Below the pieces are notes generated by a model. The model did no database searches and was not told where the DNA came from. It was given only the letters and a program-made list of their open reading frames with translations. A program made the translations under genes and the position numbers. A stretch of DNA of 64,000 nucleotides from Mucilaginibacter sp. OK268 (GTDB taxonomy: Bacteria > Bacteroidota > Bacteroidia > Sphingobacteriales > Sphingobacteriaceae), in NCBI RefSeq assembly GCF_900103125.1, contig NZ_FNJV01000002.1, positions 62,001 to 126,000 of the forward strand, read 5' to 3'. How positions within the stretch are numbered: the first letter of the stretch is position 1; each line of letters starts with the position of its first letter. Positions 52,135 to 59,613 of the stretch are shown here, in pieces.

Positions 52135-54320
52135 TTAATTTTCTTTTTTGTCGTATAAATATCAATCTGATCTAAGTCTTCGGGAATTTCATTTAGGTAA
52201 ACAGTTTTTATATCCACATTGGATAATAATTCTTGCCCTAAAACATTAATTTTATTAGGGCTGGTTTTATCATAAAGATCCTTTATGAGAATTATACTCT
52301 GTGGAAAAACTTTCGCTGTTTCTTCGAAAAAACCTCTAATAAAGCCCTGTCCAAAGGCTGACAAAGGAGCGTCGGCGAGTAAAGGGTATTCATAGCCGGT
52401 TTTAGTTACAGAAATTATCGCCATCAATACTGATAGCACCTTCATTCTCTGAAATCCCTCTGATGCACCGGAGACTTCATTACCTAACTTATCGATATAA
52501 AAAAACTCAATAGTGTCATTGGCAGTATTAACGAATTTGAGTTTTCCGCCCTTGATATCGTTATATTTTATTAAATTTTTAAAATGCTGGTTAGCATAAT
52601 TCTCCAAGGTATCAAGCATATTTTTATAAACTCTTGTCCTGGTTCTTTCTGCAGCATTTTTTAAATCAAATGCAAAACCATAATTTGTTTTATATGCTTC
52701 CGGGACGTCTTTAATTGACGCGCCCATTCTTCCAATTTCATCTCCAAGAAGATTGAGATCTCTTTTAATTTTCGCAACCCTTTCAGCGCTCGTCTCTAAA
52801 TCAGCTTTTGCACGCTCCATTCTACTGATTGCTCCTCGGTATTGGCTCATTATTGCACGCTGACTGCTTGCATCAGAATCTTCCTCGCCTATAATTAGAT
52901 GGGAGCGTTTATCTCGCTGATCTTTTATTTTTAATTGGAGCGACTTTATTTTATCATTGATCTCTTTTTCTTTAAGTCGAGTTTGTTTGACTGAATCTGG
53001 AACCGATGCCATTCTACTGATAAATGGCTGTGCTCCAGTCATAATTTCACTAAAAAAAGCACCTAAATCATTTTTAAAAACCTCAACTTCAATTTTCTTT
53101 CCAGGTCGTTCAAGTAGGCTGACTAAATGTTCATATGGCGGCGATCCTTTTTTCGCATCTCGATTGCATACATAGCAGAACTCTTTTTCAATCATGGTTC
53201 TGACTGTAATTGGGTCTGGCGATCCGACAGGCAAAAGGCTAACCTTATTTGAATTACTTTCGTTCAATTTATCAAGTCGGAAGGCTACATGCTTTTCTGT
53301 GTAAGCATTGTTTTTATTTTTAAATACTTCTACAAACTTTTCACATCCAAGTCCTAACCAGGCAAAATTCCCATCAAAAAATCTACTGTTTATTTTTGTA
53401 GTAAGTAATTCATATTCTTCCTTAACCAAGGTTAATTGCGAATTATAGTCCTTGATTTTGTCGTCAAATACTTTTCGTTTTTCTGCGTTTTCGTTTAGTG
53501 CCTCCAGTTTATCTACTTCGAGCCGGTTTTCGTCAAAGGATTCTTGAAATCGAAGATGTTTTTCTTCTTCATGAGCAAGTGATTCTCTCTTATCAATTTG
53601 ATCGCGAATTATTCTATCGTAATTCGCTGTATCTTCTGTTGATGACTCAATTTTCCTATTTAAGCTTTCCTCTGCCCTCTTAGATATATACGCTGTAATT
53701 TCTTTCAGGTCTTCGTATTTATTAATCGAAGTTAATGTTGTAACAGCATTTTTTATAGCTTTTGGATCAGAGAAGTCTATTAATTTATCTACTTCCTCTC
53801 CTTGAAATAAGGAATAAGGACGGAGATTAACCTGTATTAATTTATTTAAAATCTTGATCTTTTCTTCTTCATCATAAACAGGATGGTAAGTGAGCAATAT
53901 GATGTCTTTTTTTGAAATTTCGATTTCATTAATAAAAACCTGCCAATCGCGCTGTTCAGTAATTGATTCACCAAGCTTTTTAGCCCTTAGGCTTTTTACT
54001 ATTTGGTACCGATAACGATTATCTGAATACTGAATTTTCACACCGCATTCAATAATATCCCCTACACTTGCCTCAGCTTTGGCTTTATCTGAAATCATTT
54101 TTACGGCAAAAGTTTTTACTTGGGCTTTTTTCTTTGTGTCAGAGTCCCACACTTCATCATAAAAAAGCCACATGAACCCGTTAAAAAACTTCGATTTTCC
54201 TGTTCCATTGTCTGCTATGACAATATTAACCCCATCTGTAAAATCATATTCGTTCTTATCGTAAGTCCCATAGTAGTTAAAGAAGTTATGAAAGCTTACC
54301 TGATTAATGATCGAGGCCAT
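52131..54320 (-). CDS. SMC/Rad50-like ATPase of the convergent operon
   Basis: A 729-residue ATPase. Walker A is IADNGTGKSKFFNGF at about residues 35-49. The Q-loop YSLFQGEEVDKLIDF lies near 169-183 and a Rad50-like zinc-hook CYVC at 382-385 sits between coiled coils. The signature region is SEGFQRMKVLSVLMAI and the Walker B region reads YPLLADAPLSAFG. It is distinct from the DndD in the same island. It probably handles DNA ends together with the PLD-helicase. One base separates it from the small gene upstream. Confidence 0.87.
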   Translation of the reverse strand: MASIINQVSFHNFFNYYGTYDKNEYDFTDGVNIVIADNGTGKSKFFNGFMWLFYDEVWDSDTKKKAQVKTFAVKMISDKAKAEASVGDIIECGVKIQYSDNRYRYQIVKSLRAKKLGESITEQRDWQVFINEIEISKKDIILLTYHPVYDEEEKIKILNKLIQVNLRPYSLFQGEEVDKLIDFSDPKAIKNAVTTLTSINKYEDLKEITAYISKRAEESLNRKIESSTEDTANYDRIIRDQIDKRESLAHEEEKHLRFQESFDENRLEVDKLEALNENAEKRKVFDDKIKDYNSQLTLVKEEYELLTTKINSRFFDGNFAWLGLGCEKFVEVFKNKNNAYTEKHVAFRLDKLNESNSNKVSLLPVGSPDPITVRTMIEKEFCYVCNRDAKKGSPPYEHLVSLLERPGKKIEVEVFKNDLGAFFSEIMTGAQPFISRMASVPDSVKQTRLKEKEINDKIKSLQLKIKDQRDKRSHLIIGEEDSDASSQRAIMSQYRGAISRMERAKADLETSAERVAKIKRDLNLLGDEIGRMGASIKDVPEAYKTNYGFAFDLKNAAERTRTRVYKNMLDTLENYANQHFKNLIKYNDIKGGKLKFVNTANDTIEFFYIDKLGNEVSGASEGFQRMKVLSVLMAIISVTKTGYEYPLLADAPLSAFGQGFIRGFFEETAKVFPQSIILIKDLYDKTSPNKINVLGQELLSNVDIKTVYLNEIPEDLDQIDIYTTKKKIK

Positions 54321-54321
54321 A

Positions 54322-54540
54322 TTATGCGATTTTTACTATATTTTTAATTTTATTATAGACCGATTGGGGAGCTAAATGCTGGTCCATAGTTGCTATGATT
54401 ATTGCAGCAAGATATTCAATTATTTCATGTTCATAAGGCGCAGATAGCCTTGCATTATTGATCATTGAATCACTTAGACCGTATTTAGATTTAAGCTCTT
54501 CATCACTCAAAACATCTTTTAATAAGTTCTCTGGTGTCAT
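54322..54540 (-). CDS. small protein coupled to helicase and SMC genes
   Basis: A 72-residue helical protein (MTPENLLKDVLSDEELKSKY start; IIEYLAAIIIATMDQHLAP mid-part). No family is recognised. Its start overlaps the helicase stop by 4 bases and its stop is one base from the SMC start. Such tight coupling argues for a real subunit that is made in fixed ratio with its neighbours, perhaps an adaptor. Confidence 0.75.
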   Translation of the reverse strand: MTPENLLKDVLSDEELKSKYGLSDSMINNARLSAPYEHEIIEYLAAIIIATMDQHLAPQSVYNKIKNIVKIA

Positions 54541-56753
54541 TCTTGTAAATCTATTATTAATGTGTCAATATCAATATCATACTTTGCTGTAATATCAGCT
54601 AAAGCCGTTTGGGTATCCTTAAAATTCATCGATAAACTCGCAAAATAGGCAACTCTCATTAACTCTGATTTTAAAAGATTCTGCTCTATTTTAAATAAAG
54701 AAGGGTCTTGATCGGATGTCTGAGGTGTGACAATCATATCGTAAATACTTGCAAATAATTTATCCTTATGAGTCCGCAGTAATCTACCTCTTCTTTGAAT
54801 ATATTGTCTCGGATTACCTGTACTACTTGCAAAAATTCCGATTTCAGTTCTCGGAACATCAATTCCTTCATCAAGCATTTTCATAGCAAAAACTATATCA
54901 ATTTCGCCGTTTGTAAATGCTTTAAGTAGGTTCCCATGTCCTGAATCAGCAGATGTGTAGGACGATAGCCTTAAATTCGGATCAAATTCATGTGCTTTTC
55001 TTATAAAAGTGTAAATCAACTTTTCGCCTTCAGGTTTTTCATCATACGAAATCCCTTCAGGTACATAGGTAAAAACAAATTTGAGTTTGTTCTTAGCGTT
55101 TAAATCCTTTAAAATTTTCATAAAGCAGGGGAGCTTTTGTCGAGCTTTATGAATTACTCTTTTTCTCTCTAAGAGCAATATTTCGACTATAGGACTATCC
55201 TTGAATTGTCCTTTGTCGAAATCAAAGTATTTCAATAATTCTTTTGATATCCTGTTATAAGTATCCTGCTCATCCGTTTCTAATTGTACAACGTTGGGGT
55301 AATAATAATAATTTGTCAGTCGCCCCTCCTTCAGGGCTCGCTCCATTGTGAAGCTGTAACAATAGGGTTCTTTGTCTTTAAAAAATTGGCTTAAAAACTC
55401 TGTGCCTTCAGGATCATATATTCTTTTGGGCGTTGCACTTAAACCGATTCGCTTTTTAGGGTCGATTTGGCTTAATACTTCTTTTATGTTTGGTGCTCCT
55501 AAATTGTGAGCTTCATCTGCGATTAGCAAAAAGTCCCTTTGGAATGTTTTGTAATACTTTTGAAACTTTGGCATTACAAAGCTGTCATTGATAGCTATAA
55601 TTGCTAAGTTAGGTCTAATATCATATTTGTAGTTGCTGGAATAATCGGAGATTTCGCCTTGCCAATTATTTCCGCCACCAACTTTAAGAATATTATTAAA
55701 ATTGAAACTTTTTAATTCACTTTCCCATTGCTCTAATAATGCCTTTGACGGAACCAAAACGATGATGTGATACTCACCTGTCTTATTAAATTCTGTCAAT
55801 GCACAATTTAAAGCTGTAATCGTCTTTCCTGTTCCAGTGGCCATGGCGAATAGGCCTGAATAGTTATTTTTTTTCCAATTCTGATAAGCTTCCAATTGAT
55901 ATTCTCGGGGAGAACTATTAAATGGGAATTTCGGACTATTCTTAATAAAATCTATTTTGAGCTTAAATTCAGCTTCTCTTTTTCTATAGAATTCCTGGGC
56001 AGGTTTTGAAATTTCTTGTTGACTTCTCAAATAGAGTGAGGTGTCGAGTAATTCCAATTCGGTTTGTGTATTTCCAACCTTTTCAATAATACTGATTACT
56101 TCATCCGGCTTAAGGTAGATATAAGAAGAATGATTCTTATTGAAAATCAAATTAAAGTTCGTCCTTTCTTCCTCGATCCTGAAGATCTCTGTGTCACTTC
56201 CCCATGATTTATCTACTGTAAAGCTCTCTCCATTTTTTACAATACCTGAACTAGTGAAGTTTGCACTTCCATGAACGTATAAATAGTCGGCTCCATCAAA
56301 AAGTATAATTTTTTTATAATGTGACATCGCAATCGGCTTGTGCATAACCGGTTGTAATACCATTCTTTTTTGTGAAATTAGATATTTTAGGCAATCAAAA
56401 AAATGCTGTCCAAATGGCCCAAGCTCTCTCCGGAGTAAATCTAAATCGCTGAATATATTTATAACTGTATCCTGATTTTGTAATAGGGTGTCGACCAGCA
56501 AATTCTCCTTATCGATTTCGGTTAATTCATGATTCGTAACAATTCTCAAAACACCGCCATTATATATGAACTCTGCAAATCCCATGCAAAGGGTTCTAAT
56601 AGCGTTAGTGCTAAAGTATCCAAGAACCATGTCCATAGTTTCAGCTTTGGGGATCGCTGTTTCGTAAAACTCAAGTGGAAGTCGCTTGGAATCTGAACTA
56701 TATTGGCTCGATTGCGGGAAATCAATTGCTCGAAATTTATTTTCGTTATTCAT
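54537..56753 (-). CDS. phospholipase-D-like nuclease fused to DEAH helicase (restriction-type)
   Basis: About 738 residues from the ATG at 56753 (a GTG at 56762 adds three residues). The N-terminal PLD-like nuclease has HYK (about 145-147) and GSANFTSSGIVKNGES (about 162-177). The superfamily 2 helicase has Walker A ATGTGKT, DEAH in LLIADEAHN, LSATPKR, and DEGIDVPRTEIGIF with QYIQRRGRLLR. This domain order fits restriction enzymes reported with Dnd systems. It is the first gene of the coupled minus-strand operon, 177 bases downstream of an XRE regulator gene. Confidence 0.88.
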   Translation of the reverse strand: MNNENKFRAIDFPQSSQYSSDSKRLPLEFYETAIPKAETMDMVLGYFSTNAIRTLCMGFAEFIYNGGVLRIVTNHELTEIDKENLLVDTLLQNQDTVINIFSDLDLLRRELGPFGQHFFDCLKYLISQKRMVLQPVMHKPIAMSHYKKIILFDGADYLYVHGSANFTSSGIVKNGESFTVDKSWGSDTEIFRIEEERTNFNLIFNKNHSSYIYLKPDEVISIIEKVGNTQTELELLDTSLYLRSQQEISKPAQEFYRKREAEFKLKIDFIKNSPKFPFNSSPREYQLEAYQNWKKNNYSGLFAMATGTGKTITALNCALTEFNKTGEYHIIVLVPSKALLEQWESELKSFNFNNILKVGGGNNWQGEISDYSSNYKYDIRPNLAIIAINDSFVMPKFQKYYKTFQRDFLLIADEAHNLGAPNIKEVLSQIDPKKRIGLSATPKRIYDPEGTEFLSQFFKDKEPYCYSFTMERALKEGRLTNYYYYPNVVQLETDEQDTYNRISKELLKYFDFDKGQFKDSPIVEILLLERKRVIHKARQKLPCFMKILKDLNAKNKLKFVFTYVPEGISYDEKPEGEKLIYTFIRKAHEFDPNLRLSSYTSADSGHGNLLKAFTNGEIDIVFAMKMLDEGIDVPRTEIGIFASSTGNPRQYIQRRGRLLRTHKDKLFASIYDMIVTPQTSDQDPSLFKIEQNLLKSELMRVAYFASLSMNFKDTQTALADITAKYDIDIDTLIIDLQE

Positions 56754-56930
56754 TGGCCGCACTTCAATGGTCTAAGGTTTAATTTCAGATAAACAATGTC
56801 AATTGAATCAAAATAATTCTGACTTACATTGCGATTTAGCTTGAAATATACGAAAAGGTTTGAAGTCACCTATAAAATTGCAATAATTTTTTTGGTGGTT
56901 GAAATTGGATTCGATAATTACATTAAATAT

Positions 56931-57155
56931 TTAGAAGTCCATCAATTCCTTTAAAGGGATTTCCAACCCTTTAGCAAGCTCAAACAAAGAGGCAAACGTC
57001 ATGTTTATTTCACCTTTCTCATATCTCTTAATATCGCTGTGCTCTAAATCGCATTTGGCTGCTAATTTTCTGAAAGATAGGTTTTTGCTTTTTCGGAGCG
57101 TTTGAAGATGATGGCCGAATTTAATAAGATAATCTTTGGAGGTTTCACTTGCCAT
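56931..57155 (-). CDS. small XRE-family regulator, probable controller of the restriction operon
   Basis: A 74-residue helix-turn-helix protein: LIKFGHHLQTLRKSKNLSFR, KLAAKCDLEHSDIKRYEKGE and FELAKGLEIPLKELMDF make a complete Cro/C1-type domain with nothing added. The ATG at 57155 is preferred over the GTG at 57158. It is upstream of the PLD-helicase gene in the same direction and has a perfect 15-base inverted repeat 43 bases upstream. The size and position are those of controller (C) proteins of restriction-modification systems. Confidence 0.87.
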   Translation of the reverse strand: MASETSKDYLIKFGHHLQTLRKSKNLSFRKLAAKCDLEHSDIKRYEKGEINMTFASLFELAKGLEIPLKELMDF

Positions 57156-57197
57156 CACAGTATTTACAACTGGGGGAAAATTGGCTGTTTTCTATAA

Positions 57198-57229
57198 AAA
57201 TAGTGTTGTGTTTTAACACAACACTATTT
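57198..57229. promoter_or_regulatory. perfect 15-base inverted repeat, probable operator
   Basis: AAATAGTGTTGTGTT and its exact reverse complement are separated by two bases (57198-57229), just upstream of the small XRE gene. A palindrome this long and perfect, next to a compact XRE regulator, is the classic arrangement for self-regulation. As DNA with dyad symmetry it could also form a hairpin in either transcript. Confidence 0.7.
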
Positions 57230-57317
57230 AGCTTTGTAAACGCCTCATTCAACCAGGCAAAGCTTTTATAAGTAGCGTTTAGTCGTTAAAGTAGTGTTCA
57301 CAAATCATCTACGTCAA

Positions 57318-57416
57318 TTGAATAAGAAGAGACATGTAATTTTTGCTTTGGCCTTAGTGCTTTTATGGTGCCTGGTCTATTTAGCTTATGAGCTTAAAAT
57401 CTTCAACGGGTTATAA
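57318..57416 (+). CDS. possible tiny membrane peptide
   Basis: A 32-codon frame from a TTG (57318) reads NKKRHVIFALALVLLWCLVY then LAYELKIFNGL: a basic start, one strong membrane segment and a short polar tail. This is the shape of small stress or toxin-like peptides. No ATG is available and there is no clear ribosome binding site. Apart from this and the palindrome, the 57159-57486 gap shows nothing else. Confidence 0.25.
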   Translation: MNKKRHVIFALALVLLWCLVYLAYELKIFNGL

Positions 57417-57486
57417 GTTTTACTAATATGTTTTTTCTTGAAGTTCTGGCCTTCTTTCCGTTGCTTTGTGATTAAACCCCTTTGTC

Positions 57487-58056
57487 ATGGTAAAACATAA
57501 AACCAAACTCACAATGGTGGGCATTTGCTTTTTTATAGTTTCGATCTCAACCGCTCAGGTTCCCATAAGACTGGTAGCCGGACAATTGATTATCAATGAC
57601 GGGTCCTTTGTTCCCAGGGCCGACAAATATCTATCGTTAACTGACACATTAGATAAAAGTATAAAAATCAATCCCTCTGATACAACCAGTCTGCTTTCTC
57701 GGGCTTTGTTATATGTACAGTTTAACAACCTTAGATCGGAACCAAATGCGTCCTCGGTCGTGGCTTTAAAGAATTTGACCATTGCAAAAAACATGGTGGA
57801 AAAAGCAATCAATCTTAAAATGATTGATTTTAATTTAAAAGTATTGCGTGCCCAGGTTTACAAAGAGTTATGTTACCGATTTTCCGGCGATGAATCCTGG
57901 AAATTTAATGCAAAGCAGATTGCTGAACGGAAAGCTCAATTTAACGCCTATAAGATGATGGCAAATAAATACTATGATGATCTCGCTTTATTGGATAAAG
58001 ATAACGCATACGATTACCAGAAGCTTAAGGTAAATGTAAATTACCCTATACAATAG
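57487..58056 (+). CDS. hypothetical secreted protein
   Basis: A 189-residue protein with a signal peptide (LTMVGICFFIVSISTAQ). The rest is mostly helical with TPR-like character (SLLSRALLYVQFNN; MVEKAINLKMIDFNLKVLRA; AYKMMANKYYDDLALLDKDN). No family is recognised. It sits between the two XRE genes and is convergent with the second. Its composition is less AT-rich than the Dnd genes. Confidence 0.7.
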   Translation: MVKHKTKLTMVGICFFIVSISTAQVPIRLVAGQLIINDGSFVPRADKYLSLTDTLDKSIKINPSDTTSLLSRALLYVQFNNLRSEPNASSVVALKNLTIAKNMVEKAINLKMIDFNLKVLRAQVYKELCYRFSGDESWKFNAKQIAERKAQFNAYKMMANKYYDDLALLDKDNAYDYQKLKVNVNYPIQ

Positions 58057-58070
58057 TCACGCGGTGTCAG

Positions 58071-58295
58071 TTAGATTTCGAAGTCTAATAATTCTTTAGG
58101 TTCAACGCCAAGTCCTTTGGCAAGTTCGAAAATGGTCGAGAGTTGAATATTAACTTTACCGTTTTCAATTTTTGAAATATTACTTTCATCCAAATCGCAC
58201 CTTCGATCAACCTCGAGAAGGCTAAATCCTTTGGCCTCTCGGATTTTTTTTATATGTAAGCCAAAATTATTTTTAAGAATCGAGTAATCTTTCAA
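58071..58295 (-). CDS. small XRE-family regulator
   Basis: A 74-residue Cro/C1-type regulator: NFGLHIKKIREAKGFSLLEV, DRRCDLDESNISKIENGK and FELAKGLGVEPKELLDF. It is clearly a paralogue of the regulator at 56931 (shared CDL, FELAKGL and KEL-DF positions). The only possible start is a TTG at 58295, since an in-frame stop lies 8 codons upstream and there is no ATG. A perfect 9-base inverted repeat lies 47 bases upstream. Its target is unknown. Confidence 0.8.
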   Translation of the reverse strand: MKDYSILKNNFGLHIKKIREAKGFSLLEVDRRCDLDESNISKIENGKVNIQLSTIFELAKGLGVEPKELLDFEI

Positions 58296-58342
58296 AGACT
58301 GAAATTTTATTTTTTCTAAATAGAGAAGTTTTTTTTCACTAT

Positions 58343-58366
58343 TTCACGGTATAATTCTACCGTGAA
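58343..58366. promoter_or_regulatory. inverted repeat upstream of the second XRE gene
   Basis: TTCACGGTA and TACCGTGAA are an exact 9-base inverted repeat with a 6-base spacer. It sits in AT-rich DNA at the same distance from its XRE gene as the palindrome at 57198 does from the other. The two arms differ in sequence, so each regulator probably has its own operator. Confidence 0.65.
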
Positions 58367-58463
58367 TAATTTTTTTTTATTATATTTGATTTATGATTTA
58401 GAATTGATTTACGTTATTTTGCGACTCTTCAGATAATATAAGAAGCATTCGCACTTAAAATCT

Positions 58464-58576
58464 CGCCTTAGAAAACTGGTAATTTTAAAAGGGAACGAGA
58501 AGATGGGTGAAATGCTCACGCTATAGGCGTGGGCTCACTTGTCCGTTCCCGGGTTCTTACCAGTACCTCTAAGGCG
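58464..58576 (+). ncRNA. long structured RNA element (6S-like or attenuator)
   Basis: Four perfect stem segments nest in order. CGCCTTAGA (58464-58472) pairs with TCTAAGGCG (58568-58576), ACTGGTAA (58475) with TTACCAGT (58557), GGGAACG (58491) with CGTTCCC (58544), and CACGC (58517) with GCGTG (58527), closing a TATAG loop. GTGA/TCAC (58507, 58535) may add to it. The result is a 113-base imperfect rod with internal loops. The shape fits a 6S-type RNA, but the shared strand with the following terminator fits a riboswitch or attenuator controlling the downstream genes. Confidence 0.6.
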
Positions 58577-58604
58577 GCTAAGCTGAGTTCCACGCCTTAT
58601 TTTT
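58570..58604 (+). terminator. terminator that competes with the RNA element's basal stem
   Basis: TAAGGCG (58570-58576) can pair with CGCCTTA (58593-58599), followed directly by TTTTT: a rho-independent terminator with a 16-base loop. The same TAAGGCG is the 3' strand of the basal stem of the upstream RNA element, so the two folds exclude each other. It ends 35 bases before the next likely start codon (58639). Confidence 0.65.
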
Positions 58605-58638
58605 CTTCGTGATGCCGGCTTACATAAATTTCTTGAAA

Positions 58639-58920
58639 ATGGAAGTGGCAGTGATAAAAAATAATCTTACATCAAATTCATCCTTTCAAAGGATGGTTAC
58701 ATCTTTTTTTAAAAACAATACACCTGATTCTGCAAAGGTCCTTTTCTTCAAATTATTTCAATGCTGGACTACAAAAGATTGCACCATAAAATCTGAAGTT
58801 TCAGACAAAGAAGTAGCCCTGTTCTTCGATCAGTTAAGCGACCTGGTGGCCGCGGCTTACATAGTACACCAGGCGAACGGGGTTTCACAAAGCCAGCAGG
58901 GAGAGAATGGTCATGAATAG
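58639..58920 (+). CDS. small hypothetical protein at the head of the third SusCD locus
   Basis: A 93-residue, mostly helical protein from the ATG at 58639 (MEVAVIKNNLTSNSSFQRMV start). Upstream in-frame starts at 58609/58612 abut the terminator and are less likely. It contains the phrase FFKLFQCWTTKDCTIKSEVS and a C-terminal helix (LFFDQLSDLVAAAYIVHQAN). No family is recognised. It follows the folded RNA element, so its expression may be set by it; the TlpA-like gene starts 105 bases later. Confidence 0.65.
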   Translation: MEVAVIKNNLTSNSSFQRMVTSFFKNNTPDSAKVLFFKLFQCWTTKDCTIKSEVSDKEVALFFDQLSDLVAAAYIVHQANGVSQSQQGENGHE

Positions 58921-59025
58921 CTATCCTGTCCATTCCTGGCTGCTTCTTATTTCTCCCCCTGAATAACACGCTCCTAAAGATTTCAAGGAGTTTAATCCAA
59001 TTTTTGACATTTAACAACAACTAAA

Positions 59026-59613
59026 ATGAAGCTAAAAATATGCTTACTGGGATTACTATGCCTTTTTTTTGAGGCTAAAGCCCAAACAAAACCAACCACT
59101 AAATTTCTGGAGGTCGGCGATAAAATGCCGAATGTACAGATCACAAACATTATGAACTGGAAATCAAAAACTGCAAAAATTTCAGACTTCAAAGGCAAGA
59201 TCATCATTCTTGATTTCTGGAATTCTTTCTGTGGCGGATGTATAGCCGGTTTTCCTAAACTGGATTCACTTCAGCGCCAATTCAAGGGGAAACTTCAGGT
59301 ATTTCTTGTCAATCCCGAAAATGACCATGAAACCGAGAGAAGTATGAAGATAGTGATCGACCGCATGAATTCATGGTCTGCCCGGTCGTTTACACTTCCG
59401 ATAGTTTATCGGGATAAAGCGCTTTCGGAAAACTTCAGTTTTTATGGCGTACCCTATGCTGTATGGATTGGTCCGGATGGAACTATCGTTGCCATCCCCG
59501 ATAAAAGCGAACTCACCGCAGAAAATATAGCAAAGGTTCTTGCGGGCGAGAAAGTTACCCTTAAACACCGGATCGAAAGAACTCGGACAATCCAAAGAAA
59601 GGTGACATTATGA
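59026..59613 (+). CDS. TlpA-like thioredoxin-fold protein
   Basis: A 195-residue periplasmic protein with a signal peptide (MKLKICLLGLLCLFFEAKAQ). The thioredoxin domain has its active site in FWNSFCGGCIAGFPKLDSLQ (CGGC) and the cis-Pro in YGVPYAVWIGPDGTI. It lacks the DUF4369 domain of the protein at the left end of the window. It overlaps the SusC gene by 4 bases, showing direct coupling to the transporter. It may keep thiols of the transporter or substrate reduced; this is inference. Confidence 0.88.
   Translation: MKLKICLLGLLCLFFEAKAQTKPTTKFLEVGDKMPNVQITNIMNWKSKTAKISDFKGKIIILDFWNSFCGGCIAGFPKLDSLQRQFKGKLQVFLVNPENDHETERSMKIVIDRMNSWSARSFTLPIVYRDKALSENFSFYGVPYAVWIGPDGTIVAIPDKSELTAENIAKVLAGEKVTLKHRIERTRTIQRKVTL

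Larger units (their letters stand above)
43868..57240. mobile_element. AT-rich defence island (Dnd phosphorothioation type)
   Basis: From about 43868 to 57240 the sequence is visibly richer in A/T than the genes on either side, and all the genes belong to DNA modification, restriction or its control. No integrase, transposase or flanking direct repeat was found inside, so the mode of transfer is unknown. Boundaries are placed by the change in composition and gene content and are approximate; the right edge could extend to about 58400, past the second XRE gene. Confidence 0.6.

Noticed and set aside
43868..57240. Complete conjugative element or prophage
   Set aside because: No integrase, relaxase, Tra or structural phage genes are seen; only a DUF1281-like marker and base composition hint at mobility.
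58464..58604. tRNA, tmRNA or SRP RNA
   Set aside because: The fold is one long rod with no cloverleaf, no tag-peptide frame and no GGAA-type SRP loop.
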